A stretch of 52,729 bases of DNA. Origin: an uncultured Bacteroidales bacterium. GTDB taxonomy: Bacteria > Bacteroidota > Bacteroidia > Bacteroidales > Paludibacteraceae. The translations under genes and the position numbers were made by a program. Under the pieces are notes generated by a model that was not told where the DNA came from, did no database searches, and saw only the letters and a program-made list of their open reading frames with translations. Of this stretch, positions 16,677-27,100 are shown piece by piece. The DNA lies in contig CAKULK010000016.1 in the NCBI GenBank assembly GCA_934667275.1, positions 1-52,729 on the forward strand, in the 5' to 3' direction. Each line of letters starts with the position of its first letter. The first letter of the stretch is position 1.

Positions 16677-16797
16677 GGCAATTTTTATTTCATCTGCAAT
16701 ATAACTCTTTCCTCACTCGTCTAATAGATGAATCAACCAAGATGCATCGGATTCGCAAACGGACAACAATGTATAACAAATTAAAAGTATTATAATT

Positions 16798-17268
16798 ATG
16801 GGAGAAATAACAAAAATTATCAGTGTCCTCGCCTGGGCAGTCGTACTGCTCTCGCCGCTCATCGTTTTGCTCGTAGCCATCATCAAAAGGGCGGCAAACG
16901 AGAAGTTCAAGATGCAAAAGCAGTCGGAACTGCTCTTTCAAATCATCGAAAGGGGGACCACCGAGAACCTTGACCTTGGTGCTATTGCATCAGCGTTCAA
17001 CCCGCAAAAGAGTATCAAGCAATCCCTGCTCAATACCGTCCGTAGTGGTATCATCACCTCGGCTTTGGGCGTTGCCATGCTGATTCTTGGCATTATGGGC
17101 AGCATTAATCCCGATGCTTATAAGTTCTTGGAGGCAAGCACGTTCTACATCGCAGCCGCCATTCTGCTTGCGTGTGGTATTACGCTCATTATCTACTATT
17201 TCATTGCCAAACGCAACCTGCGTATCGAGATAGAGCAAGAGGAGAAGAACGCACAGAAAATCAAATAA
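16798..17268 (+). CDS. DUF6249-like membrane protein
   Basis: A 156-residue protein with three predicted membrane spans (about 7-29, 84-101 and 112-136). A basic, glutamine-rich loop and a serine/asparagine-containing segment (NLDLGAIASAFNPQKS) lie between the first two. The tail is highly charged. I place it with the DUF6249 group, small membrane proteins often encoded just before an ECF-type sigma factor in Bacteroidetes. No function is established. The sigma factor gene starts 17 bp after its stop, so the two are probably co-transcribed. Confidence 0.7.
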   Translation: MGEITKIISVLAWAVVLLSPLIVLLVAIIKRAANEKFKMQKQSELLFQIIERGTTENLDLGAIASAFNPQKSIKQSLLNTVRSGIITSALGVAMLILGIMGSINPDAYKFLEASTFYIAAAILLACGITLIIYYFIAKRNLRIEIEQEEKNAQKIK

Positions 17269-17285
17269 TTACGTTCCTGTTCTCC

Positions 17286-17795
17286 ATGGATAAGCAGTCG
17301 TTTGTCTCTCAAATCACCACTCTTCAAGAGCCGCTTCGGCGGTTCTTGCGGGTGCTTACCCATGGCGACAGCGACCTTGCCGATGACCTCGCGCAGGAGG
17401 CTATGCTCCGTGCCTATCTTCATTGCAGTACGTTCCAAGAGGAGTCTGCATTATCTACATGGATTTACCGCATTGCCTACAACCTCTATCTCGATCACCA
17501 AAAGTCCTATTGGACGCAGCATCGCGATGCCATAGACGACTCCGAATCTGCCCTTTCTGTACCTTCTGACGACTCTCCCGACCGTGCTTTCCTGTACGAT
17601 CCGCTCTATCGCGCCATTGATGCCCTGCCCCCGCAAGAGAAAGCCGTAGTCCTCCTTTTTTATTTGGAAGAGAAAAGCCTGCGCGAGATACATGCCATCA
17701 CCAACCTCAGCCTTGGCACTGTCACATCGCACCTTTTCCGTGCCCGCAAACATCTCAAGCAGTTGCTCTCCGCTTCTCCGGACGCATCGCAATAA
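17286..17795 (+). CDS. ECF-like RNA polymerase sigma-70 factor
   Basis: A 169-residue sigma factor with only regions 2 and 4, the layout of extracytoplasmic-function sigmas. Region 2 includes DLADDLAQEAMLRAYLH (about 28-44) and the -10 recognition part ALSTWIYRIAYNLYLDH. After an acidic linker, region 4 carries LPPQEKAVVLLFYLEE (about 112-127) and the helix-turn-helix LREIHAITNLSLGTVTSHL. The start ATG at 17286 was preferred over an upstream one that would overlap the DUF6249 gene. Its flanking small membrane proteins are candidates for sensing or anti-sigma roles, but no known anti-sigma domain is visible. Confidence 0.9.
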   Translation: MDKQSFVSQITTLQEPLRRFLRVLTHGDSDLADDLAQEAMLRAYLHCSTFQEESALSTWIYRIAYNLYLDHQKSYWTQHRDAIDDSESALSVPSDDSPDRAFLYDPLYRAIDALPPQEKAVVLLFYLEEKSLREIHAITNLSLGTVTSHLFRARKHLKQLLSASPDASQ

Positions 17796-17848
17796 TTACC
17801 ATTGTTTTTATCTGTTGTTGAATTTATCTGACTATACCCGTTAGCCCT

Positions 17849-18154
17849 ATGACCACCAACCAACGCATATCCCGCCGCCTCCGTCAGACTGCCCCCGTGC
17901 CGTCTGACAATCAGACATTTATGAATGATACCATTCGCCAAATCAACCTTCTGCCCGAGCCGCATAGTCCCGAACAGGAACTGCTCCGTACCTATTCATG
18001 GCGTGAATGCTTTGCTTTCCGCACCAATGCCGTACGGTGGTTGATTTTGGGTGGTAGCAGTTGCCTGTTCGCCACCTACCTCGTCCTCGCCTACACCGAC
18101 ACCCTGTGCGCTTTTGCCCTTTCTCTCCTGCAAAGATGGCTGACTTTACTCTGA
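17849..18154 (+). CDS. Small single-span membrane protein, possible anti-sigma
   Basis: A 101-residue protein that I do not recognise. The first 60 residues are hydrophilic with basic clusters (QRISRRLRQT). One strong membrane span (about 64-82, WLILGGSSCLFATYLVLAY) is followed by a short amphipathic end. It starts 53 bp after the sigma factor on the same strand and ends 5 bp before the convergent yifB. An N-terminal cytoplasmic region plus one span directly downstream of an ECF sigma gene is the topology of an anti-sigma factor. That role is inference from position only. Confidence 0.6.
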   Translation: MTTNQRISRRLRQTAPVPSDNQTFMNDTIRQINLLPEPHSPEQELLRTYSWRECFAFRTNAVRWLILGGSSCLFATYLVLAYTDTLCAFALSLLQRWLTLL

Positions 18155-18159
18155 TGGCA

Positions 18160-19740
18160 TTACAGGAATTGGGTCTCTCTGTCTAAATTTCTATAGGAAA
18201 TGGCCTCGCTGATATGCTGAGGTCGTATGTTCTCGCTGCCGTCAAGGTCGGCAATGGTTCGCGCCACTTTCAATATCCTGTCGTAGGCTCGTGCGCTGAG
18301 TCCCATTTTGTTCATGGCATAGTCCAACAGACGGTCGCACTCGCCGTCCAGTACGCAGTATTGGCGCAACATCTTGGGTGTCATTTGGGCATTGCAATGT
18401 ACGGGTGTGGCGGCATGGGCATTGTGTGCGGCAAAACGTACCTTTTGTACATCGCGTGCACGTACCACACGCATACGCATGGCGGCACTGCTTTCACCCG
18501 GTTGCACGTCTTTCAATTGGGCATACGGAACCGCTTGGATATCACATTGAATATCTATTCTGTCTAACAGCGGCCCCGATATTCTCCCCAAATAACGGTG
18601 TATTTGGGCAGGCGTACACGTGCATGGATGGGCAGGATTATTCTCTCCGAAGTGTCCGCACGGACATGGGTTCATGGCTGCTACCAACATAAACGATGCG
18701 GGATATTCCACGCTGCGTTTTGTGCGTGTGATGCAAATCTTCCTGTCTTCCAATGGTTGGCGCATCACCTCTAAGGTAGAACGTTTGTATTCAGGCAGTT
18801 CGTCTAAAAACAGCACCCCGTTGTGTGCCAGACTAATCTCTCCGGGATGCGGGTTTGAACCGCCGCCGACGATTGCCACATCGGTCACCGTATGGTGCGG
18901 ACTGCGAAACGGACGTTGCACTATCAGCGCACTGTTCATTCCGTTACGTTCTTTGCGGTTGGTCATCATACCTGCCACCGAATACACCTTGGTCGTTTCC
19001 AATGCTTCCTCCAATGTTAGGGGAGGAAGGATAGACGGCAACCGTTTAGCCATCATACTCTTGCCGGCCCCGGGAGGACCTACCATCAGCATATTATGCC
19101 CGCCTGCTGCTGCCACTTCCATAGCCCGCCGCACATTCTCTTGACCGCGTACATCGGCAAAATCCAAGTCTGACGGAAAGGCATACATACGGAACTCAGC
19201 CTCTGTGTCCACCCTTACTGGTTCGAACACCTGTGTTCCGTTCAGCATACGCACCACATCCATCAGGTGTGCCAAACCGTACACCTCTAATCCTTCTACC
19301 ACGGCCGCTTCTCGGGCATTCTCTTCCGGCACTATCAGGCCTTGGAAACCGGCTTCTCGTGCAGCCATGGCAATAGGGAGTACGCCTTGTATGGGATGCA
19401 ACGAACCGTCCAACGACAACTCACCCATTATCATATAGTGTGCTAATAGTTTGGTGCGCACTTCTTCTTCCGCAGCCAACATACCTATTGCCAAAGGCAG
19501 GTCGTATGCCGTACCTTCCTTCTTTATATCGGCTGGCGCCATGTTAATGGTCAGTGTGTGATGGGGTTTGCGAAAACCGTTGACGGTCAGCGCAGAGACG
19601 ATGCGTTCCCTGCTCTCCTTCACCGCACTATCGGGCAGTCCCACCAACGTGAAATCGTAGCCGGGTACGGCGTGCACTTCAATGGTCACCACCACGGCAT
19701 CTATGCCCAGCAGGGCGGCTCCATAGCACTTTATCAGCAT
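18160..19740 (-). CDS. YifB/ComM family Mg chelatase-like AAA+ ATPase
   Basis: A 526-residue protein of the YifB/ComM family. ComM homologues are hexameric helicases that promote branch migration during natural transformation; the role in Bacteroidetes is not established. The N-terminal domain holds FTLVGLPDSAVKESRERI (about 30-47). The Mg-chelatase-like AAA core has Walker A GPPGAGKS at 221-228 and Walker B LFLDELPEY. A zinc-finger-like cysteine cluster, NPCPCGHFG followed by CTC, comes later. The C-terminal part carries SARAYDRILKVARTIADL. It begins 33 bp after tamB ends and is probably its operon partner. Its 3' end nearly abuts the convergent 101-residue gene. Confidence 0.93.
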   Translation of the reverse strand: MLIKCYGAALLGIDAVVVTIEVHAVPGYDFTLVGLPDSAVKESRERIVSALTVNGFRKPHHTLTINMAPADIKKEGTAYDLPLAIGMLAAEEEVRTKLLAHYMIMGELSLDGSLHPIQGVLPIAMAAREAGFQGLIVPEENAREAAVVEGLEVYGLAHLMDVVRMLNGTQVFEPVRVDTEAEFRMYAFPSDLDFADVRGQENVRRAMEVAAAGGHNMLMVGPPGAGKSMMAKRLPSILPPLTLEEALETTKVYSVAGMMTNRKERNGMNSALIVQRPFRSPHHTVTDVAIVGGGSNPHPGEISLAHNGVLFLDELPEYKRSTLEVMRQPLEDRKICITRTKRSVEYPASFMLVAAMNPCPCGHFGENNPAHPCTCTPAQIHRYLGRISGPLLDRIDIQCDIQAVPYAQLKDVQPGESSAAMRMRVVRARDVQKVRFAAHNAHAATPVHCNAQMTPKMLRQYCVLDGECDRLLDYAMNKMGLSARAYDRILKVARTIADLDGSENIRPQHISEAISYRNLDRETQFL

Positions 19741-19773
19741 TGCGAATATTGGGTATTGGATGGTTGTTGTTCT

Positions 19774-22700
19774 TTATTTTATTTCTGCACTGTCGCGTAC
19801 GATAGTTTGCACCATGTCTTGTGACACCGCCGTCGTATCATTCTGCACCTTGTCTTTCTTGCGTGGCGGAGTCCAGTTGAAATCATGTTTGAATACAAAG
19901 CCGACGCCTTGCACGGTATTGGCTTGCCTCAGTGAATATTTGTCCACCGTATGCGTATATGCCTTTGCACGCAACTTGCCGTTTTCTGTAAGCATATACT
20001 CTATGTCGAGGTCGCCAAAGAACGGACGGTTGCTCAAGTCGTTGTAGCGGTATCCGAAGTTGCCGTTGATGAGCAACTGGTTGATAGGGTGCAACTGGAA
20101 GTTCGCTTCATACTCTTGACTGGCGTTTGCGCCCTCTCCGTCGGTGCGCACATTAAAGCCCATCGTAAACACATCGGTCAGTTTGCTCAACCATGAGTTA
20201 ATCTGTCCGGTGATGGTCGAAGACAACAGCGAATAGGTCTCGTTCAACCCCACATTCTTAGTGTTTTGCAGATAATCGGGCGTGTAGAATCTGTTGAATA
20301 CCAACAGATAGATGATTTGGCGCATCAGCATCTCGTTGGTGTTAATCAGCGAACGCACTTGGCTCTGCACCGACTCGTCCGACTGAGGCAACTCTACGGC
20401 GAATGATATAATGGGATTGAACAACTGGTCGGTCATGTGCAGCACGCAGTTCACGGGCACGGATGTCCGGTTGGTGGCCAACTGGGAAATCTCGCTGCCA
20501 TAGAGGTCACGTAGCGATGCCGTCAGGTGATAGCGTCCCGTCACATCCACTGTGGGTGAGGTCGGGTCGCCTGTCCATATCACACGGCTTCCCTCTGCAA
20601 TGTCGAAGTTACGTCGCACGATATTGCCAAGCGAGAAAGCGAATGTGCCTGACTGTAGTGTATAGGGACCCAATAACTGGATATTCCCTGTACCATCGTC
20701 ATAATCGAACCGCAAACTGCCTTCCCCGCGTCCTTTCAACCCGTCGTCACCGCCCATGCGGAGGTTTATCTCGGCGGTAGGAGTAACGTCCACCATCAAA
20801 GAAAGGATGATGCGTGTCCCGCGTTTGGTACTGATTTTCTTGTCCTGTACATTCTCGCGTTGCAGCAGCCGCAGCAACTGGTGCGATGTGGTATCTGCTT
20901 CTACAAAATTGATGAACGATGTCGAACTGGCAGTGCTTGCCGTGGCTATGCTCAGATAAAACTTCGTCTTGGGTTCCGTGCGGGCATTCACCGAGATGCG
21001 GCATTCGTGTTGGTCGCCTCGTATATCCACGCCGCCGGTGCCGTACACTTTCCCGTAGAACATCGATTGCGGATCGTATGGCAGGTTCATCACCTGCATC
21101 TTTTCTACGTTTGCGGTCATGTTATAACGGAAATCATCAAACTGATTGTGTGTCAGAATGCCATTGAATGTACCTTTGTGCCCTTCCATATCGCGCAGCG
21201 CGATATGTGGGAAACGTATGGCTGCCGAATCCAGGAACACTGAATCGGAGAACGTGAATGTAGCACCAATCTGCGGTACCGTCAGCCTTGCGTCTTTGCC
21301 GAACAAGCCTGCCGTGATGTATGTCTCGCGCGTATTGCCGTTTCCGTCAATATGTAGGTTGCCGTATCCCAACCCTCCGAGGTCAGTAAGGATTCCCTTT
21401 GTCCAGAAATTCACTATCGCGAGGTTCACGCTGTCGCACAATATATCCAACTCCCACCGCCGTTCAGGTTTCACCAATCCGTCCACATGCGCCAGCACAT
21501 GAGCAGTAGAGTCCACCACATCGCCCGTGATAACCACCGTTTTCTCTTCGCGGTTCAAGTGAGCCTCGGCTATGGCGTCTCCCAAAGGCACACCGTTCAG
21601 TCCGGCATTCGGTATGGTGGCTTGTGCCTCAAACATCGGTTGCGAGAACAAACCGTATATCGTGGCCCAACCTGTTAATAGACCGTCCACCGACAGCGCA
21701 TGCGCCACACCCGTGTAACTCAGCAGGTAATTGACATCTATGTTCTTCAGTTCCACATAGATAGAGTCCTCGGTGCTTGCCGATGCCATACCGTGTGCTT
21801 TGATAGACTGGTGTTGTGTCGTCAGGCTGAAATGTTCCACCCCGAGGGTCTTTTCTGCGGCTGTGTACACCACGTGTGCATCGCCGATGCTCCATGCCGA
21901 GTCGTTCAGTATGATATTGGACGGGTGCACATGCACGTCCACCAATGGTTTGTCGGCATAACGTTGAAACTCCGATGAGACCTTTATCACGCCGGCATTG
22001 CGCACGCTGTCGGTATTGTCCAACTTCACCGTCAAATCAATGTTGTCATCCTTTGCTGCCAAATCCACATACGCTTTCACATCTCCTATCTTGGCTGTGG
22101 TCGGGTTGTTTTTCGGCAAATGGTTCATCACGTACACCGACAAACCGAGTTTGTCGTTCTCATTATCCAACGACACCGTCACATCTTCCATCCATGTCCC
22201 CGAGGTCATCACCCGTGGTACGTAGGCTTGTAAGCCGATTCGGTTGTTTGATTCGTGCACATACCCTTTCAATGTCGGATACAACGGTACATCTATGCCT
22301 AACTCCAACAACTGCGTAATTTGCTCTATATTACGGAAATACGCATAGAAATCCAAGTCATTGGGTAATCTTTTGGTAGTTCGTTTCGACTCTCCTATCA
22401 GCGATGGCACATACTGTCGCAACAGACTTCGGAATGTAGATGGTAGCGTCGTGTAGTAGAACGGACCTTGTATGCTGGCTGTCAGAAAGTCAGATTGTAC
22501 GCGCACTTGATGCACATTGCGTTTCTCCCGTTGCTCGCTGTTGATGATGAGTTTCATCTCGTCCATCACCACTTGTCTCTCCCCGTTACGCACATCTAAT
22601 GTATCTATCACCACAGATCCCTTCAGGTTATCCAACATCTGTGATGGACGCCCTGAGGTGTATAAACTGCAGTAAGTCATTGCGCTAATCTCCATCTGGG

Positions 22701-24066
22701 GATACTTATCCGTCAAGTGAATGGCAGCGGGACGAAAGTCCTCCAAACGCATACGGAAGTCCAAGCGTGTGTCTTTCTCCGACAGATCTACCAACCCGTC
22801 CAAATGCAGCCTTACATTTTTATCCTCAATGCTCAATGCGCCGCCTATCATCTTATCCTTAAACTCTCCGTCGAAATGTATGTCATTGTACGTATATCCC
22901 TTATATTCAATCTTTTGTATGTTGGCGTCAGCCACACATGAGAAGTCCGTCTCACTATTCCACTTACCGTCCACATGTGCCCCAAGGGCTATCACTCCTA
23001 AGTTCGGCTGGTTCAAAAGACGCCCTAAATGAAAACGTTTGGTGGACACTCGTCCGCAGAAAGCAATATCTCGGAAAGTGGTATCCGCTTGTGCATTTCC
23101 GTTCACGGTGAGCGTACCCAAAGCCGTTGAGAAAGCACCGCGCAGTGTCACGTTCTCCAATCTTCCGTCCACTTCGCCCTTATAGTGTATCTGTCCCAAT
23201 GCCGCTACAGGTTTGGGGAGGTGCATAGGGCGTGACAACAACTGCGATAGCATATCCTGCAACAACGCATGGTTACAGAACAGGTCTTCACAATCGGCGT
23301 GCACATACAATGAATCCAACCGCGTGGGATGAAAAACGGCTATATCGCCTGCAAACATACGTTTCCCGCGGTACACCAACTGCATTTCATCGGCACAAAT
23401 GGAGTCCGAATTGCCGTGAAGGTTGGCTTCAAAACTGGCATCCAAATGGTCTAACTGTGCTCGCAATGTCAACGATTGTACATTGAAGTCGATGGAATCG
23501 CTGCTGAACACAGGCATGGAGAAGTCCAAGTTCAGTCTATCCACCAGCAACTCATCATATCGCACACGCGTGTTTATAAGGTTCAAGTGGTCAATGTTTA
23601 CCCGTAGTGCAAAGTTTGATGAATCAGAATGGAACTTGTCTGTTAGGAAATCGTAGTTGAATGTAGAGTCATTCAATCGCTGCACATTTATATAGGGTTC
23701 TTGCAGCACTATCTCGCTGATATCCAGTCGTTTTTGCCGTATCCTTAGAGGATGGAAACGCAATTGTACACGTTCGATATACGCCAACGTATCCCGTTGT
23801 TGGTCGCTGAGATATACGCTGTCTATCGATAACCGTGACAATGGCTGGTAATGGAAATGTGCAATGCTGACATCCGCATCCAAATAAGCGGACAACTTGT
23901 TGGCAATCACATGCACGATATAGGTTTGCACCTTGCTTTGCTTGAGTAAAAACACTCCTGTTCCGCCCAAAACAAGCAGCGAAGCCAACACAATCCCTAT
24001 CACAATCAAAGTCTTTTTGATTGCATGCAGGAAGGTGGCTCCGCACTTATTTTGTTGCTCATTCAT
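19774..24066 (-). CDS. TamB family translocation and assembly module protein
   Basis: A very long (1430-residue) inner-membrane-anchored protein of the TamB/AsmA-like group. These proteins bridge the envelope as a beta-taco and are implicated in outer-membrane protein assembly or lipid transport. One N-terminal anchor (TLIVIGIVLASLLVLGGTGVFLL) is followed by long beta-rich repeats. The conserved DUF490 C-terminal region has the features IQLLGPYTLQSGTFAFSLGN and later LLINGNFGYRYNDL. The ATG at 24066 is preferred over one at 24108, because the latter lies within the -7 box of the promoter (24106-24113). yifB follows in the same direction. Confidence 0.92.
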   Translation of the reverse strand: MNEQQNKCGATFLHAIKKTLIVIGIVLASLLVLGGTGVFLLKQSKVQTYIVHVIANKLSAYLDADVSIAHFHYQPLSRLSIDSVYLSDQQRDTLAYIERVQLRFHPLRIRQKRLDISEIVLQEPYINVQRLNDSTFNYDFLTDKFHSDSSNFALRVNIDHLNLINTRVRYDELLVDRLNLDFSMPVFSSDSIDFNVQSLTLRAQLDHLDASFEANLHGNSDSICADEMQLVYRGKRMFAGDIAVFHPTRLDSLYVHADCEDLFCNHALLQDMLSQLLSRPMHLPKPVAALGQIHYKGEVDGRLENVTLRGAFSTALGTLTVNGNAQADTTFRDIAFCGRVSTKRFHLGRLLNQPNLGVIALGAHVDGKWNSETDFSCVADANIQKIEYKGYTYNDIHFDGEFKDKMIGGALSIEDKNVRLHLDGLVDLSEKDTRLDFRMRLEDFRPAAIHLTDKYPQMEISAMTYCSLYTSGRPSQMLDNLKGSVVIDTLDVRNGERQVVMDEMKLIINSEQREKRNVHQVRVQSDFLTASIQGPFYYTTLPSTFRSLLRQYVPSLIGESKRTTKRLPNDLDFYAYFRNIEQITQLLELGIDVPLYPTLKGYVHESNNRIGLQAYVPRVMTSGTWMEDVTVSLDNENDKLGLSVYVMNHLPKNNPTTAKIGDVKAYVDLAAKDDNIDLTVKLDNTDSVRNAGVIKVSSEFQRYADKPLVDVHVHPSNIILNDSAWSIGDAHVVYTAAEKTLGVEHFSLTTQHQSIKAHGMASASTEDSIYVELKNIDVNYLLSYTGVAHALSVDGLLTGWATIYGLFSQPMFEAQATIPNAGLNGVPLGDAIAEAHLNREEKTVVITGDVVDSTAHVLAHVDGLVKPERRWELDILCDSVNLAIVNFWTKGILTDLGGLGYGNLHIDGNGNTRETYITAGLFGKDARLTVPQIGATFTFSDSVFLDSAAIRFPHIALRDMEGHKGTFNGILTHNQFDDFRYNMTANVEKMQVMNLPYDPQSMFYGKVYGTGGVDIRGDQHECRISVNARTEPKTKFYLSIATASTASSTSFINFVEADTTSHQLLRLLQRENVQDKKISTKRGTRIILSLMVDVTPTAEINLRMGGDDGLKGRGEGSLRFDYDDGTGNIQLLGPYTLQSGTFAFSLGNIVRRNFDIAEGSRVIWTGDPTSPTVDVTGRYHLTASLRDLYGSEISQLATNRTSVPVNCVLHMTDQLFNPIISFAVELPQSDESVQSQVRSLINTNEMLMRQIIYLLVFNRFYTPDYLQNTKNVGLNETYSLLSSTITGQINSWLSKLTDVFTMGFNVRTDGEGANASQEYEANFQLHPINQLLINGNFGYRYNDLSNRPFFGDLDIEYMLTENGKLRAKAYTHTVDKYSLRQANTVQGVGFVFKHDFNWTPPRKKDKVQNDTTAVSQDMVQTIVRDSAEIK

Positions 24067-24105
24067 AGTTTGTTGTACCTTAATCGCACTTTGTCTAAAA
24101 GTTTG

Positions 24106-24137
24106 CAAAGATACAACAATTTTCTTGCAAATGCAAA
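24106..24137 (-). promoter_or_regulatory. Promoter of tamB-yifB
   Basis: On the minus strand, TTTG at 24134-24137 and TATCTTTG at 24106-24113 are separated by 20 bp, a strong match. Transcription should start near 24099, about 33 nt before the ATG at 24066. The -33 box sits 8 bp past the stop of the upstream 1186-residue gene's coding strand, so this promoter separates tamB from the exported-protein cluster. Confidence 0.8.
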
Positions 24138-24144
24138 TCCTATG

Positions 24145-27100
24145 TTATTTCTTGTCCGTGTCGCGGGTCTGTCGCGGGTCTATCGCGGGTTGAAGGGTTC
24201 CTATCCTGCCATTGGCATCATAGGAAACGCCATCGCGGACGATAATAAGTAGTCCGTTATGGAGAACTTTGCGCGGAATAATATCTGATGTAGTTATATT
24301 TTCAACACTGGTTTTCACTTTGAACGTAGCAGATACTACGACATTGTTCGCCGGCATTATAAATAACTTGTGCTGATTATCCGCTGCAGATGTTACCACT
24401 ACTTCTGTTTCGCCCTCCAATACACGCAGTTGGTCTAACTCGTAGCCCGTAGCAGGAGTAACAGTCAGCGTGACCGTTTCACCATAGTGGGCTGTCGCTT
24501 TGTCGGCTATCACGCTTCCGTTTCCGGCAAGTGTGATAGTAATGGTATGTGCTATATCCAATGCACGATAGCCGGTTACGGCGGCAGGTTGCGGACCGGC
24601 GTCTTCATCGGAAGCCAACAGCGGCATAATGGTGTACTCGAACTCGCCGATAAAGGTCTCTTCCGAAGTGTCTGCCCAACGGGTGGTATCGTTCACAAGA
24701 GCCATCTCGGCAAAGGCGTCAGCGGTGTTTGCCGCACGACGGCGAATAGAATAGGCGCGTACATCAGAAAGGCTGTTCCACTCCACGATGATACTGTCGC
24801 GGTGGCCTTGTGTGGCGGTGAAAACAAAGTCGGGGTACTTGATTTGCGCCGTCTGCTCTATGCCATTGTCGGATTTCAGTCGGAGCGTGTTGAGTCCCCA
24901 TATATTCAGTTGCTCTTTGCCGACGGAGAAAGAATAGTTGTCCTCGGTAGTGGTGGAGAATACGCTGCTGCCATTGACAAAGACCTCCAACCGCGTGGCA
25001 CCCTCAACCCAACCGAGGTCGGCAAATATGGTCGTGGGCATACCAAGTATTATTTCAGGAACGGAGCGGGTATCGAGATTGGCGATGTTGCCGGATATTG
25101 CACCTCCCTCAAATGCCGTGGCGGTATTCTTACCTTGATACGGTTCAACACTCGCACAAGTGGCGGTTATGGTGAGGCCATTGGGATAGTAATGCTCTCC
25201 GAGATCAGTGCGTGCGTCCCACACGAGGCGTTGCGGCGTGCCGTCAGCGGGCAGTGTGAAATCGCCCGGGTCAAGTGTTTGGTCGGAAGCCAGCGTCAGG
25301 GTCTTGATGGCAAGGGTGTCCTTGCCGCTCACGGCTACAAGTTGGAAATGCGGCGTGCCGTCCGTCTGCACCTCGCGTGCCGAGCGGTATGCGACAAAGA
25401 TGTCCACCAGTCCGTTCCACGGAAAGCGCGGCTGCAGATTATGAAGATAGAGCGCGTCCAAGCGGGCGTAGGAGTCAACGGGGTCACTGGTCTCCAATGT
25501 GTTGTTCTCCCAGTTGAGTGCCACAGCCTTGTAGGTGTAGCGTCTGCCGGGTTCGACCCGTGTATCCGTAAAAGTTAGTCCTTCCGTATAAGGGACACTG
25601 CCTATCTTTTGGTATTGCCCGTCGCCGTTATCCCGATATACGTCGTAACGGTATGCGTCCGGGACACACGTCCACGTGAGACAAATGCTGTTCTGCCCGA
25701 CAGCCTGTGCGTCAAGCACAATGCCAATAGGCATTCTGCCCATTGCCCAAACAACAGGCTTTGCTGTGATGTAAGTGCCTTCACCTTGTACAGCGTCGGG
25801 GTCGATATATTTCATAGGGTCGTTATACTTGGGACAGACAGCATATTCGTAGGTTGTTCCAGGTGCCACACTAATATCGGGGTATGCGCCCGAATCAGCA
25901 GAAGGCGATACCCCCATCATATTTTTCCATGCGCCGCGTGTTCCGTCAGGTTTCAGCGTGCGACGAACAATCTGGTAGTAAGTGCATCCGGCAACCACCG
26001 TCCACGTTACCTTAAGCGCCCTCGGTATATGTTCCACCGTGGGAGGTATCTCGGGCGAACGCAGCACCATACTTTGATAGGTTGTTTTCGCATGCGTTGC
26101 ACGGTTGCTGAACAGACCTTGCAAGACGGTAACACCATAATCCGGTTTCCATATAAAAGTACCTTCCTCGTCGGCGAGCATCGTCTCCCTGTGAATCGTA
26201 TCAATCACTGTGGCATACTTTGTATATGCAACCAGTTTGAAGTCCGAGCCGTCCTGCATGTTGAGGGACGTGCTTGCCTCATCCGCCCAACGTGCCGCCC
26301 ACGGGATAGGCATCAGCGTGTCATTCTTGCCTATCATAATAGTATAGGGCCTCGTGGTATTGATGTCAACGGTGTCGGAAACAGTCGTTTGCGCATATAT
26401 ATTGCCCTTGTCGGCGATTGTAATCGTAATAATCGTATTCGGTGCCTTGACCTCAGCCGTGTCTGCGTCCCATACCAGCCGCTGCTGCCCCGATCCCGAG
26501 AATAGAGTCGTGCCGTTCTGTACCGTTTTGCGATTGACCGTATAGGTGCCGTGGTCAAGAGGTGATTCTTTCGTAAGCGACCTCACGGGGAGCAACTCGC
26601 CGTCCGCTGTCTGCGCGGTGATGCTAACGCTGTCCGGGTACGGCGGGTTTTCCAATCTGAATAGTTCGCGGAAACGGGGACGCATCGTCTTGTACTCGAC
26701 ATCGATATCCACTTTGCCGTTCCACGGCCAGCGTGTGGATACACCGAGTATCCGCACAGTTTCGAGTACCGCCCAGCCGATAGCGGGTTCGGATGCCTTG
26801 CTCTTGGTGCCGTCTGCAAAGACGGCTTTCACCGTGTAGCGACCTAATGCAGGGCGCACGGGGATGGTGTCTTTTATCTGTGCCTCGTTTGCCGTCAAGG
26901 TGCGCACGGTCCTGTTGATGGCAACGTCCCACGACTCTGCCGTTATCTCGTAACCGACGGCACCGGGCACGGCATCCCATGTGACGGTAACGCCTGTGGT
27001 GTCGCCCTGCGTGGCTTGTACATTAGCGGGACCTGCTGTCGCTTCCCTAACGGGGCGCACAGAGAAGCCAAAATAGCGACTGTTGTAGCCGCGATCGTGG

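Noticed and set aside
24067..24108. Upstream ATG at 24108 as the start of tamB
   Set aside because: It falls inside the -7 box of a strong promoter, so it would not be in the mRNA; ATG at 24066 also gives a proper membrane anchor.
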